Shown here piece after piece: positions 1-8,819 of a stretch of 24,526 bases of DNA; the stretch's first letter is position 1, and the number at the start of each line of letters is the position of its first letter. Location of the stretch: NCBI GenBank assembly GCA_021824855.1, contig JAKAJX010000118.1, forward strand, positions 1 through 24,526, written 5' to 3'. This DNA comes from Bacteroidota bacterium (GTDB taxonomy: Bacteria > Bacteroidota > Bacteroidia > Chitinophagales > Chitinophagaceae). The position numbers were made by a program, and so were the translations under genes. The notes beneath the pieces were generated by a model. The model had not been told where the DNA came from and searched no databases. It was given only the letters and a program-made list of their open reading frames with translations.

Positions 1-10
1 CAATCGATTC

Positions 11-319
11 TTATTTTTTCTTTTTAAACATTTCCAGCATTCTATCGGTAACCACAAAGCCACCTACTACATTTAATGTTCCTAATACCACAGATAAAAA
101 ACCAAGTATTAATGCTAAGTAATTATCATCGTTCGATTTTCCCATAACAATAATTGCCCCAATAATAACCACACCATGAATGGCATTAGCACCACTCATT
201 AAAGGAGTATGCAATACACTGGGCACTCGGCCAATTACTTCTATACCTAGAAATATCATTAGTATTACCACATAAATCATTTGCTGATTTTCTGTTATAA
301 ATTGTAAGAAATTTTGCAT
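11..319 (-). CDS. pntAB: NAD(P) transhydrogenase, membrane subunit alpha-2 (PntAB type)
   Basis: This 102-residue protein matches the small membrane part of the alpha subunit of proton-translocating NAD(P)+ transhydrogenase in organisms where alpha is split in two. It shows three hydrophobic segments at about residues 13-31, 44-61 and 66-90, the conserved stretch RVPSVLHTPLMSGANAIHG (about 31-49), and a lysine-rich C-terminal end. Together with PntAA and PntB it would form the inner-membrane enzyme that uses the proton gradient to reduce NADP+ with NADH. It follows pntAA on the same strand after a gap of about 78 bases; pntB should be the next gene beyond the left edge. Family assignment is firm. 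Confidence 0.93.
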   Translation of the reverse strand: MQNFLQFITENQQMIYVVILMIFLGIEVIGRVPSVLHTPLMSGANAIHGVVIIGAIIVMGKSNDDNYLALILGFLSVVLGTLNVVGGFVVTDRMLEMFKKKK

Positions 320-397
320 GGATTTTATTTAACTTTTTTAGATTATACCAATATAAATTTTAAAAGCCCAAATGGCGATAAACCCTATTAAAATAGG

Positions 398-1525
398 CTA
401 TACCAATAAACTTTTTACTCTATCGTTTACCACTTGTTTGTTATGTGTAATGCAGCAACCTTTTACAATATCATCTTCAAAATTTAAGTACATTTTACCT
501 TCTTTATCAATAATAAGTTGCAAAAAGTTTAAAACATTTTTACCATACATTTTACTGGCATCGAAAGGCATACCGGTTTGCAAATTGCTATCACCCACAA
601 TACTTACACCGTTGGCAGTAATTACAGTTTCGTTATTAACGGTTACCGAAGTATTACCACCTGTTGCTGCGGCTAAATCGATAATTACACTACCATTCTT
701 CATAGTTGCCAACATTGCATCGGTAATTAAAATTGGTGCTTTTTTACCCGGAATTTGTGCAGTTGTAATAATTATATCGGCTTTAGCAGTAGCTTCTGCA
801 ATTTTTTGTTGTTGTTTTTGTTGGTAATCCTGCGTTTGTTCAACGGCATATCCACCGGCTTTGCTGGCATCGGCAGCTCCTTCTACTTCAATAAATTTGG
901 CTCCAAGACTTTGTACTTCTTCCTTCACTACAGGACGTGTATCGAACACTTCAACCACTGCACCCAAACGTCTTGCTGTTGCAATAGCTTGTAATCCGGC
1001 TACTCCGGCTCCTAAGATTAACATTTTTGCCGGCGGAATACTTCCGGCAGCAGTCATAAACATGGGAAAATATCTTGGAAAAATGGTTGCTGCTACTAAT
1101 ACCGCCCGATAGCCGGCAATATTAGCTTGGCTACTTAATACATCCATACTCTGAGCACGTGTACTTCTCGGTATAGAATCTAAACTAAAAGTGGTAACCG
1201 ATTTGGCAGCCCATTCGTTTATTGCTACGTAGTTATACAAAGGCTGATATACCCCTACTATCACCGCATTGGGTTTAAGTTGCTCAACATCGTTGGTTGA
1301 TAGTATATGAATTGAAAAGATGATATCGCATTGCTGAAGTATCGCTTCTCGGGTGGTTACTGTTACCAATTTGGATTGATATACCGCATTTGATGCATAG
1401 GCTTTTGCACCTGCATCATGCTCTATCCAAACTTCAACATTTTTTTTTATCAGTACTTCGGCTTGTTCTGGCAATAAAGAAACCCTGTTTTCTCCATTCG
1501 GTTCTTTCAAAATTCCGGCAATCAT
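398..1525 (-). CDS. pntAA: NAD(P) transhydrogenase subunit alpha-1, NAD(H)-binding (PntAA type)
   Basis: This 375-residue protein is the soluble NAD(H)-binding domain (dI) of proton-translocating transhydrogenase, and its length is normal for the split form. Visible marks are the N-terminal alanine-dehydrogenase-like half starting IAGILKEPNGENRVSLLP, the signature SIPRSTRAQSMDVLSSQANI, the Rossmann glycine motif GAGVAG at residues 172-177, and the following VVEVFDTRP, whose acidic residue suits NAD over NADP. It has no membrane segment; these lie in the next gene, pntAB. It is probably co-transcribed with the methyltransferase, folA and thyA genes upstream. Within this cluster its likely value is NADPH supply, since dihydrofolate reductase two genes upstream consumes NADPH; that link is inferred from gene order. 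Confidence 0.95.
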   Translation of the reverse strand: MIAGILKEPNGENRVSLLPEQAEVLIKKNVEVWIEHDAGAKAYASNAVYQSKLVTVTTREAILQQCDIIFSIHILSTNDVEQLKPNAVIVGVYQPLYNYVAINEWAAKSVTTFSLDSIPRSTRAQSMDVLSSQANIAGYRAVLVAATIFPRYFPMFMTAAGSIPPAKMLILGAGVAGLQAIATARRLGAVVEVFDTRPVVKEEVQSLGAKFIEVEGAADASKAGGYAVEQTQDYQQKQQQKIAEATAKADIIITTAQIPGKKAPILITDAMLATMKNGSVIIDLAAATGGNTSVTVNNETVITANGVSIVGDSNLQTGMPFDASKMYGKNVLNFLQLIIDKEGKMYLNFEDDIVKGCCITHNKQVVNDRVKSLLV

Positions 1526-1602
1526 GAATATAAATTAATAGGCGGTGAATATAGAATATTTATTAGTTCTACCAAGTGATTTATATCAAATGAATTATTT
1601 TT

Positions 1603-2400
1603 TTAGAATCGAATGGTAAAATGTTGTTTTTGTATAAATTCTTTTTTTAATAATACAATGCCCATAAAAAACAAATCGATACTGAGCGTTACTGCTGCAT
1701 GTTGCTGAATATAACGCCATGCATTTTCCATTTCTTGGCTCCAATGTATATCATCAAAAACAAGAATGGTATTGTTATTCGATTTAAGGAGTATTTGCTC
1801 GAAGTATCGAATGGTTGGTTCGTAACGATGATTGCCATCAATAAATGCAAAATCTATGGCAGCAATGTTTTGTATTACTCCGGGTAACACTTCATCAAAA
1901 TTTCCTCTAACTAAATGAATATTGGATAGCTGTAATATTTTAAAGTTTCTTAAAGCAATATCGGCAATGGAGTTAGCTCCTTCAATAGTAATAACGTTAT
2001 TTGTTAGTTCGGCCGAAGCTAAATAAGCGGTAGTAATACCTAACGAAGTGCCTATTTCTACAATACTTTTAGGTTGATAATACAAAACTATCCTAAATAA
2101 TAACTGTGCAAATTTTTTCGATCGTAAAGAGGTAGCGGCGATAGAAGCTATTGATCTTTGCTTGGTTTTAATTACTGCTGAGCCGGCTCCTAAATCTTCC
2201 ACTTCAATTAAAGTGTTATCGTTTAATACATATTTTCGTATCTGTTCTATTTGCTGATACACATAAAATTCTCTATCATCAGTCAACACATTCTCTATAA
2301 AATCGTACACAAAAGGCGAATGTATGCCATGCCCCGAGCCATTGGAAGCAGTAATTAAATACTTTGCATATTTATACAATAAATTGAGCCGTGAATACAT
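1603..2400 (-). CDS. class I SAM-dependent methyltransferase, O-methyltransferase-like
   Basis: This 265-residue protein has a Rossmann-type methyltransferase core. The SAM-binding motif I is EIGTSLG at residues 115-121, followed by an acidic residue in TIEGANS and by FAFIDGNHRYEP, the motif II/metal region typical of the Methyltransf_24 and catechol O-methyltransferase-like groups; FDDIHWS further on fits the same fold. The N-terminal 90 residues, containing HGIHSPFVYDF, look like the extension common in Bacteroidota homologues. The substrate cannot be read from the sequence. The gene starts 21 bases after folA and is probably in the same transcript, but nothing visible shows a role in folate metabolism. 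Confidence 0.82.
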   Translation of the reverse strand: MYSRLNLLYKYAKYLITASNGSGHGIHSPFVYDFIENVLTDDREFYVYQQIEQIRKYVLNDNTLIEVEDLGAGSAVIKTKQRSIASIAATSLRSKKFAQLLFRIVLYYQPKSIVEIGTSLGITTAYLASAELTNNVITIEGANSIADIALRNFKILQLSNIHLVRGNFDEVLPGVIQNIAAIDFAFIDGNHRYEPTIRYFEQILLKSNNNTILVFDDIHWSQEMENAWRYIQQHAAVTLSIDLFFMGIVLLKKEFIQKQHFTIRF

Positions 2401-2421
2401 GATATTAAAGGTAAAGAACTA

Positions 2422-2916
2422 TTATTGTTTTCGCCATATTTGAAAACTGTAAGGATATACATGTTTTGCATCGGCCGAAAATTCTTTAGTTGAAACCAAT
2501 TGCCATACATGTGCATTTATTTCAGGGAAAAAAGCATCGGCTTCTACATGGGCGTGTACGCGTGTTAAATAAATTTTATCGGCAATTGCCAATGCCTGCT
2601 CATAAATTTCTCCGCCGCCTACAATAAAAATTTCATTAAAATGTTGGGCTTTTGCATACTGAATAGCGTCTAATAAAGAATGAACAGTTATCGCTTTTGT
2701 GGCAGTCCAATTATGCTGTCTTGTAATAACAATATTTACTCGCCCGGGTAATACTTTTCCGCTTAACGATTCAAAAGTTTTTCTGCCCATAATTACCGGC
2801 ATTGCCCAAGTAATATTTTTAAAATACTTTAAATCGTTGGGTAAATGCCAAAGTAATTGGTTATTTTTTCCGATGGCATTATTAGAAGATGCTGCAACAA
2901 CTAATGAAATAATCAT
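2422..2916 (-). CDS. folA: dihydrofolate reductase
   Basis: This 164-residue protein is a chromosomal-type dihydrofolate reductase that reduces dihydrofolate to tetrahydrofolate with NADPH. Visible features are the N-terminal IISLVVAASSNNAIGKNNQLLWHLP, here read as the Met20 loop region, with catalytic Asp28 in LPNDLKYFK, the nucleotide-binding MPVIMGRKTFESL and the loop IFIVGGGEIY near residue 100. Length is normal. It lies 86 bases downstream of thyA and 21 bases before the methyltransferase gene. The thyA-folA pairing is common: thymidylate synthase makes the dihydrofolate that this enzyme recycles. Confidence 0.96.
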   Translation of the reverse strand: MIISLVVAASSNNAIGKNNQLLWHLPNDLKYFKNITWAMPVIMGRKTFESLSGKVLPGRVNIVITRQHNWTATKAITVHSLLDAIQYAKAQHFNEIFIVGGGEIYEQALAIADKIYLTRVHAHVEADAFFPEINAHVWQLVSTKEFSADAKHVYPYSFQIWRKQ

Positions 2917-3002
2917 ACCGGTTAATAATTAAAATTTAAAATTAGGTACTGAAACTGTTATACATGATTAATTGTTTAACTAAAATGTACATCATTCAAT
3001 TA

Positions 3003-3797
3003 CTAAACGGCTACCTGTGCTTTAATATGCGGATGAGATTGATAATTTTCTAACATAAAATCTTCGTAATTAAATTCAAATATATTTTTTACAGCCGCAT
3101 TAATTTTAAGTGAGGGCAAAGCAAATGGTTTGCGTGTTAATTGCAGTTGTGCTTGTTCTATATGATTGCTGTATAAATGAACATCGCCGAAAGTATGTAC
3201 AAAATCGCCATATTCTAAATTGCAAACCTGTGCTACCATCATGGTAAGTAATGCATAAGAAGCTATATTAAACGGAACGCCCAAAAACACATCGGCACTG
3301 CGCTGATACAATTGGCAACTTAGTTTTCCATTGGCTACATAAAATTGAAATAAAGTATGGCAAGGCATTAAGGCCATTTTAGGCAAATCGGCAACATTCC
3401 ATGCACTTACAATTAATCTCCTGCTATCGGGGTTTGATTTAATTTGTGCAATAAGTTCTGAAATCTGATCTACCACTTCGCCATTTGCTCCTTCCCAACT
3501 TCTCCATTGCTTTCCATAAACCGGTCCTAATTCTCCTTGTTCATTTGCCCATTCATCCCATATTCTTACCCCATTATCATTTAAATATTTGATATTGGTA
3601 TCGCCTTTTAAAAACCAAAGTAATTCGTGTATAATACTTTTTACGTGCAATTTTTTGGTTGTTACCAACGGAAAACCTTCTTGCAAATTAAATCGCATTT
3701 GATAGCCAAAACAACTAATGGTACCCGTACCGGTACGATCGGCTTTTTTTACTCCCGTAGTTAATATATGTTGTAATAAATTTTGATACTGCTGCAT
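3003..3797 (-). CDS. thyA: thymidylate synthase
   Basis: This 264-residue protein is the classical folate-dependent thymidylate synthase, which methylates dUMP to dTMP and oxidises methylene-tetrahydrofolate to dihydrofolate. It has exactly the length of the E. coli enzyme and the catalytic cysteine falls at residue 146 in LMPCHTLFQFYV, as in E. coli. Other marks are ADRTGTGT (phosphate-binding arginine loop), the RRLIVSAWN segment, QRSADVFLGVPFNIASYALL and HLYSNHIEQ. It is the first gene of the minus-strand cluster, divergent from the sensor kinase gene across 227 bases in which I found no convincing consensus promoter. Confidence 0.98.
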   Translation of the reverse strand: MQQYQNLLQHILTTGVKKADRTGTGTISCFGYQMRFNLQEGFPLVTTKKLHVKSIIHELLWFLKGDTNIKYLNDNGVRIWDEWANEQGELGPVYGKQWRSWEGANGEVVDQISELIAQIKSNPDSRRLIVSAWNVADLPKMALMPCHTLFQFYVANGKLSCQLYQRSADVFLGVPFNIASYALLTMMVAQVCNLEYGDFVHTFGDVHLYSNHIEQAQLQLTRKPFALPSLKINAAVKNIFEFNYEDFMLENYQSHPHIKAQVAV

Positions 3798-4024
3798 AAT
3801 GCTGCAATGTAATTAACCTATTTGTTATTTTATTGCTTGCACTATAAAATGGGGATTACCTGTGATTTATTTTTAACCCAAACGGTAGGTTAAACTGCTA
3901 CACACAATAGTTTATTAATGCTACATATTGCTACTTTATAATGTTTTAATTTAGCTGTGTAATAGAATTATAAAATACCCTTCCCCCAAAAACAGGTTTA
4001 TTTATTATAACCTAATTTGTATTT

Positions 4025-7000
4025 ATGAGTTTTTTTGGTAAAAAACAAACCGTTACTTATCTAATAATTTTAATTATTGGGGTTATTATTGCAAGCGTAA
4101 TTTTTATATCGCTCAGTAGTATAAATGTTATTGAAAATACCAACAATATTATCACAAAAGACAATAACACCCTTAATGACGAGCAAAAATTAATTTCTCA
4201 ATTTATTCATTTCGAAACCGATCTTAAAGGTCATTTATTAACCCGCAACGAAGATTTTTTTAATTATTCTACCGAAAATAACAACAACTTTATTGCAACC
4301 ATAAATACATTAAAAAAACAAAATACCAATAACCCAAAAACAGAAGCACTATTAGATTCTCTAAAACAACTTATTACCAACAGAACTATAGAGAATGAAA
4401 AAATTATTGCAGCAGCTAAAACAAAAAAAATAACATCGGCAGATATTACGCAACATTTACAAAATGGTGTAACGTTCTTAATTAATCTAAAATCAATTGG
4501 CAAAAATTTAGCTTCATCTCAAAAAAACGAATTACTTACTGCACAACATGTAAATACTAACGACATTTTTTCACTTAAACTTACTTCGTATAGCACAGTA
4601 ATTATAGTGGTAATTTTAATTTCGTTAATTATTGTTAACCTGCAAAGAGAAATTAATAATCAAAGAAAATTAAATGCAGAATTAGCCTACATGAGCGTAA
4701 TTGCCAACGAAAGTAATGATGCCTTAATTGTATATGATTTAGATTATAGAATTAAAGTGTGGAATAAAGGTGCCGAAAGAATTACAGGTTACAGTGCGGC
4801 AGAAATGATTGGCAACTCTTTACTTAATTTTAAAATTTTACTTTTTACGCCCGAACAAAATGAAGAAAACAGAAAGCAAACACTTGAAACAGGTAGTTTT
4901 ACTGGCGAAGTGCCTTTTGTTACCAAAAATAATCGGCAAGGTTTGGCATTAGCCTCTACGTCGGTTATAAAAAATAAAGAAAATAAAGTAACCCAATTTG
5001 TTGTTATTGCTAAAGACATTACCGAACAAAAGAAAATTGATGAAAAATTACAACTATTAGCTAATGCCATTGACCAGTCTAACGAAGCAATTATTTTATT
5101 AGATGAAGGAAGAAATATTGTAGATTGGAATAAAGGTGCCGAAAAAATATATGGCTATACTAAAGCAGAAGCCATTGGCAAAAATTCTTGGGAATTGCTA
5201 TCGAAAAATGGCAAAATAGTATTTACCAAAGAAAAAGAAATTGAGTATACCAATATTGGCTATTTTGAACACGATAATATACATCAAAAAAAAGATGGCT
5301 CTCCTATTGATGTGCATGTTTCCATCACGTACATTACCAATAGCAACTCAAAAGAAAAGTTCATTGCCATTATAACCGATATTACCGAAAAGAAAAAAAA
5401 TGAAGCAGATCTTGAACATTTTGGCAGCGCTATTGAACAAACGAATGAAGCCATTATAATGTTAGCGAGAGATATGACCATTTTACGTTGGAATAAAGGT
5501 GCCGAAAAAATGTATGGTTATACCAAAGAGGAAGTAGTAGGTAAAAATTTTGATACTATTTTTTTAAGCGAAAAAGCGAAATTTACCGAATATGAAATTG
5601 AGCTTTACAAACAACAAGGCTTTTATAGTTTTGAAAATACACATAAACGCAGAGACGGAAAATTAATTACCATTATTTGCAAAACAAGTTACCTCTATAA
5701 TAAAACCGGAGAAGTTGATGCATTTATTGGCGTAATTACAGATATTACCGAAAACCGTAAAACCGAAGAAAGATTAAAACTATTATCGGGTATGTTAAAC
5801 ATAACCGAAGATGCTTTTTATATTACCGATAAAATAGGAACCATACTTCATTGGTATAAAAGTGCAGAAAAATTTTATGGCTATACCAAAGAAGAAGCCA
5901 TTGGCAAAAATGTTATCAGCTTATTACATGTGTATAATCCTGCAATTGATATTCAACATTTCGATTACAGCCGATCTTCCTTTGTAAGAAAAGAAGAATA
6001 TCAAATTAATAAAAAAGGAATTAAAATTTTTGTAGAAGTTTCTTTAAGCTACATCATTAACAAAACAGGCAAAGCGTATTTTTTAGCTATTGTCGCAGAT
6101 ATTTCTGAAAAGAAAAAAAATGAAGAACAAATTATTCAATTAGGAAAAATATTACACAACTCTAACGAAGCAATTATAACAATCAATGATGGTTTGTATA
6201 TTACAAGTTGGAATAAAGGTGCACAAAAATTATATGGCTATACACCCGAAGAAGCCATTAACCAATACGAACCCATTTTTTTACCTACAGATCCCCAATC
6301 ATCTATTGACATTGCTAATAAAATTAAAGACTATGCTATTGGCAGCTCGTGGACTGGAGAATGTGAACATTATAAAAAAGATTCAACCAAATTCATAGTT
6401 TCATTATCTATTACCATCATTCAAAATCCTTATACCAATCAAAAAGAATATTCTTACATTATTACCGATATAACCGAACGTAAGAAAGAAGAAGAAAAAA
6501 ACAAACAATTAGCCAACATATTTGCCAATGCTGCCGATTCAATTCAATTATTAGATATTGATTTTAAAATTATTGGATGGAATAAAGGCGCACAAAAAAT
6601 GTATGGCTATACAGAAAGAGATGTAAAAGGAAAATTATCGCACTCGTTTATTTGTGCAGATAAACCTGTATTTACAAAAGAAGTTTTTGAAGCAAATAAA
6701 CATATTGGCTATTGGAGCGGAGAAAATGTACATAAAAGAAGAAATGGAGAATATTTTCCGGTGCAAATTTCCATCACCTTTTTAAAAGACGAGGATAACA
6801 ATTATAACGGTTTTATATGCACCGTAATTGACATTTCTGTAAGAAAAAAATTAGAGTATCAACTAAAAGATATGAATGCTGTTTTAGAAAAAGAAGTAGA
6901 AGAAAAAACAGCCGAGATTACAGAAGTTTTTGAAAGAATAACCGATGGCTTTATGGCATTGAATAACAAAAGACGATTAACGTATGTAAACAATAAAATT

Positions 7001-7906
7001 GGTGAGATTTTGCATAAAGATCCAAACGAAATAATTGGCAAAAACATTACAGAAGTAATACCCAATTTAGATAAATCTCTTTTAAAAGCCTACGAAAAAG
7101 CAGTTAAAGAACAACGCAATATTTCTATTGAAGATTATTTTACCAATTTTAATGCATGGATGTTTGTAAGTATGTACCCATCGCCTAAAGGTGTTTCTAT
7201 TTTCTTGCAAGATGTTTCGATACAAAAGCAGGCGCAAGAAGAACTTACCAAAATGAACTATCGTTTAAAAAGTTTATCCTCACACATTCAAAATGCCCAT
7301 GAAGAAGAGAAAGCTTATATGGCAAGAGAAATTCACGATGAATTAGGGCAATTAACCACTGCATTAAAAATTGATGTATCTTGGTTAAAAAATAAAATAT
7401 CTCCTTTAAATCCTTCTCCCGAAATAGTTAAACATTTAGAAGATATGGTTGATGTATTGGGAGAAATGGTAAATACTATTAGAAGAATTTCGTTAGAATT
7501 AAGGCCAAGTATTTTAGATAATTTAGGATTAGCAGCCGCCATTGATTGGCATATTAAAGAGTTCGAAAAACGCACCGGAATTAGTTGCACATTTAATAAT
7601 TTAATGCCCGAAAAAGAAAGCATTACCAATGTTGTGAAAATAAATTTATTTAGAATTTGCCAAGAAAGTTTTACCAATATTATGCGGCATTCCGATGCAA
7701 CAAAAGTAGTATGCGAGTTGAAAAAAATAGATCATACCATTACGCTTGATATTAGTGATAACGGAAAAGGATTTGATATTAACCAAAAAACAAAATCGTT
7801 TGGCTTATTGGGTATTCAAGAAAGAGCCAGTATGATAAATGGTTATACTACCATAAAAAGTGCACCGAATAAAGGGACCATTATTCATACCGAAATAAAA
7901 ATATAA
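4025..7906 (+). CDS. membrane sensor histidine kinase with CHASE3-like region and seven PAS domains (NarL/HisKA_3 class)
   Basis: This 1293-residue protein has an N-terminal membrane segment (about 10-32), an extracytoplasmic helical region (33-185) resembling CHASE3 (FETDLKGHLLTRNEDFF) and a second membrane segment (about 190-206). Six tandem PAS domains follow, each with a WNKGA- or related motif whose Trp lies at residues 246, 368, 489, 610, 729 and 852, then a more divergent PAS at about 967-1075. The kinase core is of the HisKA_3/HATPase type: phospho-acceptor His1104 in REIHDELGQLTTALK, N-box Asn1218 in SFTNIMRHSDA, G1 box DNGKG from Asp1245, and G2 GLLGIQER. All key residues are present, so it should be active. 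It lies 37 bases before the RR1 gene, its probable partner. Many stacked PAS domains suggest integration of several signals or a long signalling arm; ligands cannot be told. Confidence 0.93.
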   Translation: MSFFGKKQTVTYLIILIIGVIIASVIFISLSSINVIENTNNIITKDNNTLNDEQKLISQFIHFETDLKGHLLTRNEDFFNYSTENNNNFIATINTLKKQNTNNPKTEALLDSLKQLITNRTIENEKIIAAAKTKKITSADITQHLQNGVTFLINLKSIGKNLASSQKNELLTAQHVNTNDIFSLKLTSYSTVIIVVILISLIIVNLQREINNQRKLNAELAYMSVIANESNDALIVYDLDYRIKVWNKGAERITGYSAAEMIGNSLLNFKILLFTPEQNEENRKQTLETGSFTGEVPFVTKNNRQGLALASTSVIKNKENKVTQFVVIAKDITEQKKIDEKLQLLANAIDQSNEAIILLDEGRNIVDWNKGAEKIYGYTKAEAIGKNSWELLSKNGKIVFTKEKEIEYTNIGYFEHDNIHQKKDGSPIDVHVSITYITNSNSKEKFIAIITDITEKKKNEADLEHFGSAIEQTNEAIIMLARDMTILRWNKGAEKMYGYTKEEVVGKNFDTIFLSEKAKFTEYEIELYKQQGFYSFENTHKRRDGKLITIICKTSYLYNKTGEVDAFIGVITDITENRKTEERLKLLSGMLNITEDAFYITDKIGTILHWYKSAEKFYGYTKEEAIGKNVISLLHVYNPAIDIQHFDYSRSSFVRKEEYQINKKGIKIFVEVSLSYIINKTGKAYFLAIVADISEKKKNEEQIIQLGKILHNSNEAIITINDGLYITSWNKGAQKLYGYTPEEAINQYEPIFLPTDPQSSIDIANKIKDYAIGSSWTGECEHYKKDSTKFIVSLSITIIQNPYTNQKEYSYIITDITERKKEEEKNKQLANIFANAADSIQLLDIDFKIIGWNKGAQKMYGYTERDVKGKLSHSFICADKPVFTKEVFEANKHIGYWSGENVHKRRNGEYFPVQISITFLKDEDNNYNGFICTVIDISVRKKLEYQLKDMNAVLEKEVEEKTAEITEVFERITDGFMALNNKRRLTYVNNKIGEILHKDPNEIIGKNITEVIPNLDKSLLKAYEKAVKEQRNISIEDYFTNFNAWMFVSMYPSPKGVSIFLQDVSIQKQAQEELTKMNYRLKSLSSHIQNAHEEEKAYMAREIHDELGQLTTALKIDVSWLKNKISPLNPSPEIVKHLEDMVDVLGEMVNTIRRISLELRPSILDNLGLAAAIDWHIKEFEKRTGISCTFNNLMPEKESITNVVKINLFRICQESFTNIMRHSDATKVVCELKKIDHTITLDISDNGKGFDINQKTKSFGLLGIQERASMINGYTTIKSAPNKGTIIHTEIKI
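4690..6850 (+). repeat. coding tandem repeat: six PAS modules, period about 363 bases
   Basis: Inside the large kinase gene the conserved Trp codon of the WNKGA motif recurs at 4760, 5126, 5489, 5852, 6209 and 6578, giving spacings of 122, 121, 121, 119 and 123 codons. Units share WNKGAE(K/R), YGYT, a GKN-type turn and a closing ITDITE(K/N/R)KK-type linker, and the DNA is also alike in places, for example tggaataaaggtgccgaa in several units. The fourth unit departs most (WYKSAE). The pattern indicates internal duplication of one PAS module rather than assembly from unrelated PAS domains. Confidence 0.9.
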
Positions 7907-7943
7907 TATTAAAAATGTTCACTTCTTAAAACCTGAATCCACT

Positions 7944-8570
7944 ATGAAAATTTTAATTGCCGATGACCACAGTGTTGTACGAAAAGGATTAAGATTAATT
8001 CTTGCCGAAGCCTACCCCAATGCTGTAATTCAAGAAGTAGGCGATGCTGTAGACTTGCTAAAAAAAGCCAGCAAAGAAACATGGACAGTAATTATTTCAG
8101 ACATTTCGATGCCCGGCAGATCGGGTGTTGAAACGATTAAAGAATTAAAAGAATTGGTACCAAAAACTCCGGTACTTATTTTAAGTGTACATGCTGCCGA
8201 AGAATATGCTGTACGTACTATTAAAGCCGGTGCTTCGGGTTATTTAACTAAAGATAGTGCGCCAGATGAATTGGTAAAAGCCGTAGAAACTGTAGTGGGC
8301 GGAAGAAGATATATTACAGCCGATATTGCCGAGCTGTTAGCCGATTCGTATAACGAAAATTTAGATAAAGATATTCATCAACATTTATCGGATAGAGAGT
8401 TTGAAGTTTTTAAATTATTATCTGCAGGAAACAGTATTTCCGACATGGCCAATACACTTTCTTTAAGTGTAAATACTATTAGTACTTACCGTGCAAGAAT
8501 ATTAGAAAAAATGCACATGCACAATAATACCGAACTTATTAAATATGCTATTGAACATAAATTAGTATAG
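7944..8570 (+). CDS. NarL/FixJ-family response regulator (RR1)
   Basis: This 208-residue protein has an N-terminal receiver domain (about 1-120) with the acidic pair Asp7/Asp8, phospho-acceptor Asp53 in IISDISMPG, the Thr/Ser-position LSVHAAEEYA and the Lys of GYLTKDSAP. A C-terminal LuxR-type helix-turn-helix (about 145-205) follows, with LSDREFEVFKLL and VNTISTYRARILEKM. It should bind DNA when phosphorylated, most likely by the seven-PAS kinase that ends 37 bases upstream. It is closely related to RR2 at 13109 and to the degraded remnant at 10261. A strong terminator follows its stop, so the genes downstream start from their own promoter; they are plausible targets, which is inference. Confidence 0.95.
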   Translation: MKILIADDHSVVRKGLRLILAEAYPNAVIQEVGDAVDLLKKASKETWTVIISDISMPGRSGVETIKELKELVPKTPVLILSVHAAEEYAVRTIKAGASGYLTKDSAPDELVKAVETVVGGRRYITADIAELLADSYNENLDKDIHQHLSDREFEVFKLLSAGNSISDMANTLSLSVNTISTYRARILEKMHMHNNTELIKYAIEHKLV

Positions 8571-8619
8571 CTTTCCCCCCAGTAAAAACAATCAATTCGA
8601 TTGTAGTATTTTAACTACC

Positions 8620-8650
8620 GGTAGTGATAACATCACTACCTTTTTTTTTT
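8620..8650 (+). terminator. Rho-independent terminator after RR1
   Basis: A perfect 9-bp stem (ggtagtgat, 8620-8628; atcactacc, 8632-8640) with a three-base loop (aac) is followed directly by ten T residues (8641-8650). It lies 49 bases after the RR1 stop codon and would end the kinase-RR1 transcript. In repeat copy 2 the matching site (10391-10407) is decayed to a 5-bp stem with four T residues. Confidence 0.92.
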
Positions 8651-8683
8651 AGCAACACTACCATTTAATTACAACTTCAACTA

Positions 8684-8714
8684 TTTGTGGCACTTTTTAT
8701 TAGTTGCAACTTTA
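8684..8714 (+). promoter_or_regulatory. candidate Bacteroidota-type promoter of leader copy 1
   Basis: A TTTG (8684-8687) is separated by 19 bases from CAACTTTA (8707-8714). This fits the spacing of the Bacteroidota -33 TTTG / -7 TAnnTTTG promoter, although the -7 box departs from consensus at its first and last base. The same pair with the same 19-base spacing is kept in repeat copy 2. Initiation just downstream would give a leader of roughly 340 nt before the GH5 start codon. Confidence 0.55.
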
Positions 8715-8819
8715 CATCAGAAAATAAGAAAGGAACTGATAAAAAGAATAGAAATGAATTAGATGATTAAAGCCACTGTCCCGTTAATAAAATCCTCTTT
8801 GAACTTGAATCCAAAAAAA

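Noticed and set aside
372..1112. Open frames on the plus strand opposite pntAA
   Set aside because: They lie wholly antisense to a well-recognised enzyme gene and show no known domain; low-complexity composition fits the complement of coding DNA.
3798..4024. Promoters in the divergent thyA/kinase interval
   Set aside because: Several partial TAnnTTTG-like strings were seen on both strands, but none with a correctly spaced TTG, so none is reported.
4690..6850. Regular repeats considered as a CRISPR array or minisatellite
   Set aside because: The period is about 363 bases, the frame is open throughout and each unit encodes a PAS domain.
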